DNA of 45,117 nucleotides from Chloroflexota bacterium. GTDB taxonomy: Bacteria; Chloroflexota; Dormibacteria; Dormibacterales; Dormibacteraceae. Numbering within the stretch: the first letter of the stretch is position 1; every line of letters starts with the position of its first letter. Below are positions 41,502-45,117 of the stretch, piece by piece. The stretch spans positions 1 through 45,117 of the forward strand of contig VBEO01000146.1 of assembly GCA_005881825.1 (NCBI GenBank), given 5' to 3'. The notes below the pieces were generated by a model that was not told the DNA's origin, ran no database searches, and worked only from the letters and a program-made list of their open reading frames with translations. The translations under genes were made by a program, and so were the position numbers.

Positions 41502-42791
41502 ATGGCCGCCGCCGCCGAGCTGGGCGTGGGGCTCATCGGCGCCGGCACCGTGGGCGCCGAGGTCGCCGACCGCCTCCTGACCTGGGCGCCCGCGCTCCGC
41601 CGCCGCGCGGGCGCCGGCCTGGAGCTGCGCCGCGTCGCCGTGCGTGACCTCGGCAAGACCCGGCCCCGGGTGCCGCCCGAGCTGCTCACGGCCGACCCCC
41701 ACCAGGTCATAGACGACCCCGGCATCGACATCGTGGTCGAGCTGGCGGGCGGCGAGGAGCCGGCCCGCTCCTGGCTAGAGCGTGCGATCCGCGCCCGCAA
41801 GCACGTCGTCACCGCCAACAAGGTGGTGATGGCGGCGCACGGCCCGGAGCTCCTGGAGCTGGCCGGCGAGATGGACGTCGACGTCTATTTCGAGGCGGCG
41901 GTCGGCGGCGGCATCCCGCTGATCAGCACCTTCAAGGTCGACCTCGCGGCCAACCAGCTGGAGCGCGTGACCGCGATCATCAACGGCACCACCAACTACA
42001 TGCTCTGCCGGATGGCGGCCGACGGCAGCACCTTCGCCCAGGTCCTGGCCGACGCCCAGCGCGAGGGTTTCGCCGAGGCCGATCCGACCGCCGACGTCGA
42101 CGGCCACGACGCCGCCGCCAAGCTGGCGATCATGGCTTCGATCGCCTTCGGGGCCCGTGTGCATCCGCGCGCGGTGTACTGCGAGGGGATTCGGGCCGTG
42201 CAGCCCGTGGATTTCCGCTACGCCCGGGAGCTGGGCTACGCGATCAAGCTCATGGCCTCGGCCGAGCGCACGCCGCGCGGGGTGGAGGCGCGCGTGCACC
42301 CCTGCATGGTCCCGTTGAGCCATCCGCTGGCGGTGGTCGACGGCGTGCACAACGCTGTCTTCATCGAGGGCGACCTGGTCGGCGAGGTCCTTCTCCAGGG
42401 CCTGGGCGCCGGCGCGCGGCCCACCACGAGCGCCGTGATCGGCGACTTGATCGACCTCGCACGCTCCATACAAAGGCAAGTCCGCAACCGGGCGCCTTTC
42501 ACCTTCGACGACATCGCCGTGGTGCCGATGGACGAGGTCACCACCCGCGCCTACTTCCGCTGCCGGGTCGCGGACCGGCCTGGCGTGCTGGCTCAAATCT
42601 TCACCGTCTTCGGCGAGGAGCAGGTGAGCATCTCCAGCGCGATCCAGAAGGAGGTGTTCGAGGGCGAGGCCTCGGCCGAGTTCGTGGTCACCACGCATCC
42701 GGCGCCCGACGCGGCCCTGCGCCGCACGCGCCAGCGCATCGCCGCCCTGGAGCCGGTGCGCGCGGTCTCCTCCTTCATCAGGGTTCTCTGA
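41502..42791 (+). CDS. hom: Homoserine dehydrogenase
   Basis: A 429-residue enzyme that reduces aspartate semialdehyde to homoserine with NAD(P)H, the branch point for threonine and methionine. The Rossmann motif is GLIGAGTVGAEVADRL, the catalytic region is VTANKVVMA and EAAVGGGIPLI, with IINGTTNYML and the signature FAEADPTADVDGHDAAAKLAI. The C-terminal 80 residues are an ACT domain (YFRCRVADRPGVLAQIFTVFGEEQVSI), normally the site of threonine feedback. thrC begins 5 bases after its stop. Confidence 0.96.
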   Translation: MAAAAELGVGLIGAGTVGAEVADRLLTWAPALRRRAGAGLELRRVAVRDLGKTRPRVPPELLTADPHQVIDDPGIDIVVELAGGEEPARSWLERAIRARKHVVTANKVVMAAHGPELLELAGEMDVDVYFEAAVGGGIPLISTFKVDLAANQLERVTAIINGTTNYMLCRMAADGSTFAQVLADAQREGFAEADPTADVDGHDAAAKLAIMASIAFGARVHPRAVYCEGIRAVQPVDFRYARELGYAIKLMASAERTPRGVEARVHPCMVPLSHPLAVVDGVHNAVFIEGDLVGEVLLQGLGAGARPTTSAVIGDLIDLARSIQRQVRNRAPFTFDDIAVVPMDEVTTRAYFRCRVADRPGVLAQIFTVFGEEQVSISSAIQKEVFEGEASAEFVVTTHPAPDAALRRTRQRIAALEPVRAVSSFIRVL

Positions 42792-42796
42792 CCCCC

Positions 42797-43840
42797 ATGG
42801 GAGTCCTGGCCCGCTACCGGGAGCGCCTCCCGGTCACCGAGCACACGCCGATGGTCGATCTCCGCGAGGGCTCGACGCCGCTGGTGCCCTCCCGCAACAT
42901 CGGTCCCGCGCTGGGCCTCGAGCGTCTCTACTTCAAGTACGAGGGGCTGAACCCGACCGGGTCCTTCAAGGACCGGGGCATGGTGGTGGCCGTGGCCAAG
43001 GCCATGGAGGAGGGCGCGCGGGTCCTGGTCTGCGCCTCGACGGGCAACACCTCGGCCTCGGCGGCCGCCTACGCGGCCTCCCAGCGGCTGCGCGCGATCG
43101 TCGTGGTGCCGGACGGCAAGATCGCGCTCAACAAGCTGGCGCAGGCCCTGATGTACGGCGCCAAGGTGGTGCAGATCAAGGGCAATTTCGACGCCGCCCT
43201 GAGCACCGTGCGCGACCTTGCCGAGCACTACCCGGTGGCCCTGGTCAACTCGGTCAACCCCTACCGGCTGGAGGGCCAGAAGACCGCCGCCTTCGAAATC
43301 GTGGAGGAACTGGGCGAGGCCCCCGACTACCTGATGCTGCCGGTGGGCAACGCGGGCAACATCACGGCCTACTGGAAGGGCTTCAAGGAAGAGCTGGCCG
43401 CCGGGCACAGCAGGCAGCTGCCGCGCATGGTGGGGGCGCAGGCCGAGGGTGCGGCGCCGATCGTGCGCGGGCGTCCGGTGGAGAAGCCGAAGACGGTGGC
43501 CAGCGCGATCGAGATCGGCAACCCCGCGTCCTGGGAGGGGGCCACCTCGGCGCGCGACGAGTCCGGGGGCGCCATCGAGGCCGTGAGCGACACCGAGATC
43601 CTGCAGGCCCAGATCCGGCTCGCCTCCAGCGAAGGCCTCTTCGCCGAGCCGGCCTCGGTGGCGCCCCTGGCGCTGCTGGTGCGGCTGGTCCAGGAGGGGC
43701 GAATCCAGCGCGACTCGACGACCGTGATCGTCCTGACCGGCTCCGGTCTCAAGGATCCAGAAGCCGCGCTGGCCAACGTGGAGCCGCCGATCCAGCTCGA
43801 CGGTGACGCGCGTTCGCTGGCCAAGGCCCTGAAACTTTGA
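42797..43840 (+). CDS. thrC: Threonine synthase
   Basis: A 347-residue PLP enzyme converting O-phosphohomoserine to threonine. The PLP lysine is in NPTGSFKDRGM, the phosphate-binding loop in PVGNAGNITAYW, and STGNTSASAAAYA is typical of the short (class II) threonine synthases of high-GC Gram-positives. The final block VLTGSGLKDPEAAL is the conserved C-terminus. It follows hom closely. Its TGA overlaps the start of the GNAT gene as TTGA. Confidence 0.96.
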   Translation: MGVLARYRERLPVTEHTPMVDLREGSTPLVPSRNIGPALGLERLYFKYEGLNPTGSFKDRGMVVAVAKAMEEGARVLVCASTGNTSASAAAYAASQRLRAIVVVPDGKIALNKLAQALMYGAKVVQIKGNFDAALSTVRDLAEHYPVALVNSVNPYRLEGQKTAAFEIVEELGEAPDYLMLPVGNAGNITAYWKGFKEELAAGHSRQLPRMVGAQAEGAAPIVRGRPVEKPKTVASAIEIGNPASWEGATSARDESGGAIEAVSDTEILQAQIRLASSEGLFAEPASVAPLALLVRLVQEGRIQRDSTTVIVLTGSGLKDPEAALANVEPPIQLDGDARSLAKALKL

Positions 43841-44331
43841 TCTCGATTCGCCTCGCACGGGCCGGCGACGGGGCCGGAATGGCGCGCTGCTGGGCGGACG
43901 CCGGCCGCCACTACATCGACGTCGACCAGACCCGCTTCCAGGTGCCCGAGGAGGCAGGCCTGGACCAGTGGTTCGAAGCTTCGCTGGCTCGCCAATCGGA
44001 GGAACGCGCCGTGTTCGTGGCCGAGCTCGAGGGCGAGCTGGCAGGTTTCTGCGGCGCCCACCTGGAGCCGCCCAATACCGAGCCCTGGCGGCAGCTGCAG
44101 CGCGACCTGGGGCGCACCCGGCTCTACGTCGACGCCCTGGCCGTGGCCGAGCCGGCTCGGCGCCGCGGGGTGGGGGAGGCGCTCATGCGCGCGGCCGAGA
44201 AGTGGGGCAAGGAACGAGGGGCCACCGTGCTCTTCGTCGACAGCTTCGTCGACGGGCCGACCGCGACGCCCTTCTACGAGCGGCGGATGGGCTACCGGCG
44301 GCGCTCGATCCGCTTCCAGGGCGCCATCTAA
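43837..44331 (+). CDS. GNAT family N-acetyltransferase
   Basis: A 164-residue acetyltransferase. The core shows AVFVAELEGELAGFCGAHL, RLYVDALAVAEPARRRGVGEALMRAAEKWGKERG (the acetyl-CoA binding motif R-x-x-G-V/I-G) and the C-terminal PFYERRMGYRRRSIRF. It transfers acetyl from acetyl-CoA to an amine; the substrate is unknown. The start is a TTG overlapping the thrC stop (TTGA), so translation is coupled. Its insertion between thrC and thrB is unusual. Confidence 0.88.
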   Translation: MISIRLARAGDGAGMARCWADAGRHYIDVDQTRFQVPEEAGLDQWFEASLARQSEERAVFVAELEGELAGFCGAHLEPPNTEPWRQLQRDLGRTRLYVDALAVAEPARRRGVGEALMRAAEKWGKERGATVLFVDSFVDGPTATPFYERRMGYRRRSIRFQGAI

Positions 44332-44384
44332 GGTGACCGCTCCGGGACGGTCACAGCATCTTCGGCGCCTAGGGTGCCGCATCG

Positions 44385-44480
44385 TGCGTCAGGGGGCCCG
44401 GCCCTTCGTCGTCACGCAGCTTTGGCTGCGCTCCTCCTCGTGCCACCCCTTCCTTCGCTTCGGCGCCCCGAGGCACCGAA
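44385..44480. repeat. 96-nt intergenic element, copy B (family 4)
   Basis: Copy of the element at 39495-39590 in the same orientation, with the CGCAGC-N4-GCTGCG hairpin and TGCCACCCCTTCCTTCGC block. It sits between the GNAT gene and thrB and ends 32 bases before the thrB start, interrupting an otherwise tight operon. Confidence 0.85.
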
Positions 44481-44511
44481 TCTTGCGGCGCCGCCCCGGA
44501 CCAGTCACCTA

Positions 44512-45117
44512 GTGCACGTCAAGGTGCCGGCCTCCATCGCCAACCTGGGCCCCGGCTTCGACGTCTTGGCGATGGCGGTCGATCTCTGGCTGGAGGTCGA
44601 GGCCGAGCCGGCCGGCCGCCCGGACTGGGAGTTTGAAGGCGAGGGCGCCGAGCTGCTGCGCGGAGCGCCCAATCCACTCTCCGGGCTGCCCATGCAGGGC
44701 TGGGTGCGCAACGCCATCCCGGTCGGCGTCGGCCTCGGTTCTTCGGCGGCGGCCCGGGTGGCCGCGGCGACCCTGGGCGGCAGCGAGGACCCCATCGGCG
44801 AGGCCGGTCGCGAGGAAGGCCACTACGACAACGTGGCGGCGGCCGTGGTCGGCGGGGTGGTGGCGGTCGTCGGCGACGAGGTCCAGAGACTGCCCATCCC
44901 CGACCTGGAGCTGGCCGTGCTGCTGGCCGCCGACCCACTGTCGACCGAGGCGGCCCGGGCGGCGCTGCCGGCGCAGGTCGAGCGCGCCGACGCCGTGTTC
45001 AACCTGGCTCGGGTGGCCTCGCTGGTGCACCTCCTGCACAACCGGGACTGGCATCGGTTGAACGTGGCCCTGGAGGACCGGCTGCACCAGCCGCTGCGGA
45101 TTCCTCTGTATCCCTGG
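44512..45117 (+). CDS. thrB: Homoserine kinase, compact form (3' end beyond the window)
   Basis: 202 residues are visible, open at the window edge. The GHMP family blocks are VPASIANLGPGFDVLAMAVDL, the ATP loop PVGVGLGSSAAARVAA, and the HYDNVAAAVVGGVVAV segment, which match homoserine kinase. It phosphorylates homoserine for thrC. The GTG at 44512 starts one residue before the first strand. The protein is shorter than usual: the helix before the ATP loop and the one after it are reduced by roughly 15-20 residues each, in frame. The upstream 96-nt element separates it from the GNAT gene. Confidence 0.88.
   Translation, partial: MHVKVPASIANLGPGFDVLAMAVDLWLEVEAEPAGRPDWEFEGEGAELLRGAPNPLSGLPMQGWVRNAIPVGVGLGSSAAARVAAATLGGSEDPIGEAGREEGHYDNVAAAVVGGVVAVVGDEVQRLPIPDLELAVLLAADPLSTEAARAALPAQVERADAVFNLARVASLVHLLHNRDWHRLNVALEDRLHQPLRIPLYPW

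Overview
The window is a very GC-rich, gene-dense piece of bacterial chromosome with short intergenic gaps. The F420-type luciferase-like oxidoreductase, the DUF1800/DUF1501 pair, the MHS transporter, the LAxTG cell-wall sorting signal and the SAM-I/IV-type riboswitch before metH point to a monoderm Terrabacteria lineage, most like Chloroflexota or Dormibacterota. That placement is inferred from gene content and style; no rRNA or universal marker is present. I see no phage genes, transposases, plasmid functions or CRISPR arrays.

Layout. 1-2.9 kb (minus): a partial alpha/beta-hydrolase-like gene, an MHS-family transporter and a DUF72 gene, with a tandem palindromic repeat between the last two. 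2.9-7.3 kb (plus): a Rid-family protein, then a signalling cluster of HD-GYP phosphodiesterase, hybrid histidine kinase with two receivers, and a DivK-like single receiver that appears to start at CTG. 7.3-9.9 kb: a DrrAB-type ABC exporter and an LLM oxidoreductase. 9.9-13.7 kb: a SAM-sensing riboswitch and full-length cobalamin-dependent methionine synthase. 13.7-18.6 kb: a receiver protein with a small membrane protein (minus), then DUF1800, a broken DUF1501 gene, a small secreted or membrane protein, ApbE and a haem-type membrane protein (plus). 18.6-21.7 kb (minus): MFS exporter, membrane-anchored protein and PrsW-type protease in one overlapping operon. 21.7-26.1 kb (plus): a beta-propeller lipoprotein, a small helical protein, two membrane proteins and an FAD dehydrogenase.

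26.1-34.1 kb (minus): a VOC protein, tRNA-Leu(CAG), and an apparent operon of phosphotransferase-like protein, acyl-CoA synthetase, a 939-residue Ser/Thr kinase-zinc cluster-winged helix-AAA+ fusion, and an AlkZ-like winged-helix protein that also seems to start at CTG. 34.2-36.3 kb: a surface protein with about 15 Gly/Ser/Thr-rich repeats and an LAATG sorting signal, closed by a strong terminator. 36.4-39.5 kb: a PHP-domain protein, tRNA-Arg(TCG), tRNA-Leu(GAG), a YxxxxD lipoprotein, a DUF4395-thioredoxin pair and a diguanylate cyclase. 39.6-41.5 kb: an ECF sigma factor with a small membrane partner and a DUF1835 protein. 41.5-45.1 kb: the threonine branch (hom, thrC, a GNAT gene, and the start of a compact thrB).

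The intergenic spaces carry at least four families of short dispersed elements: a GGGAGGGGC/GCCCCTCCC palindrome ending in CTACGA, an 18-20 bp GAGCGCCGGCG hairpin, a TTTGCCGGCAAA palindrome, and a 96-nt element present in two close copies. The least expected objects are the kinase-AAA+ fusion operon, the two CTGA-overlap starts, the 96-nt element and the compact homoserine kinase.
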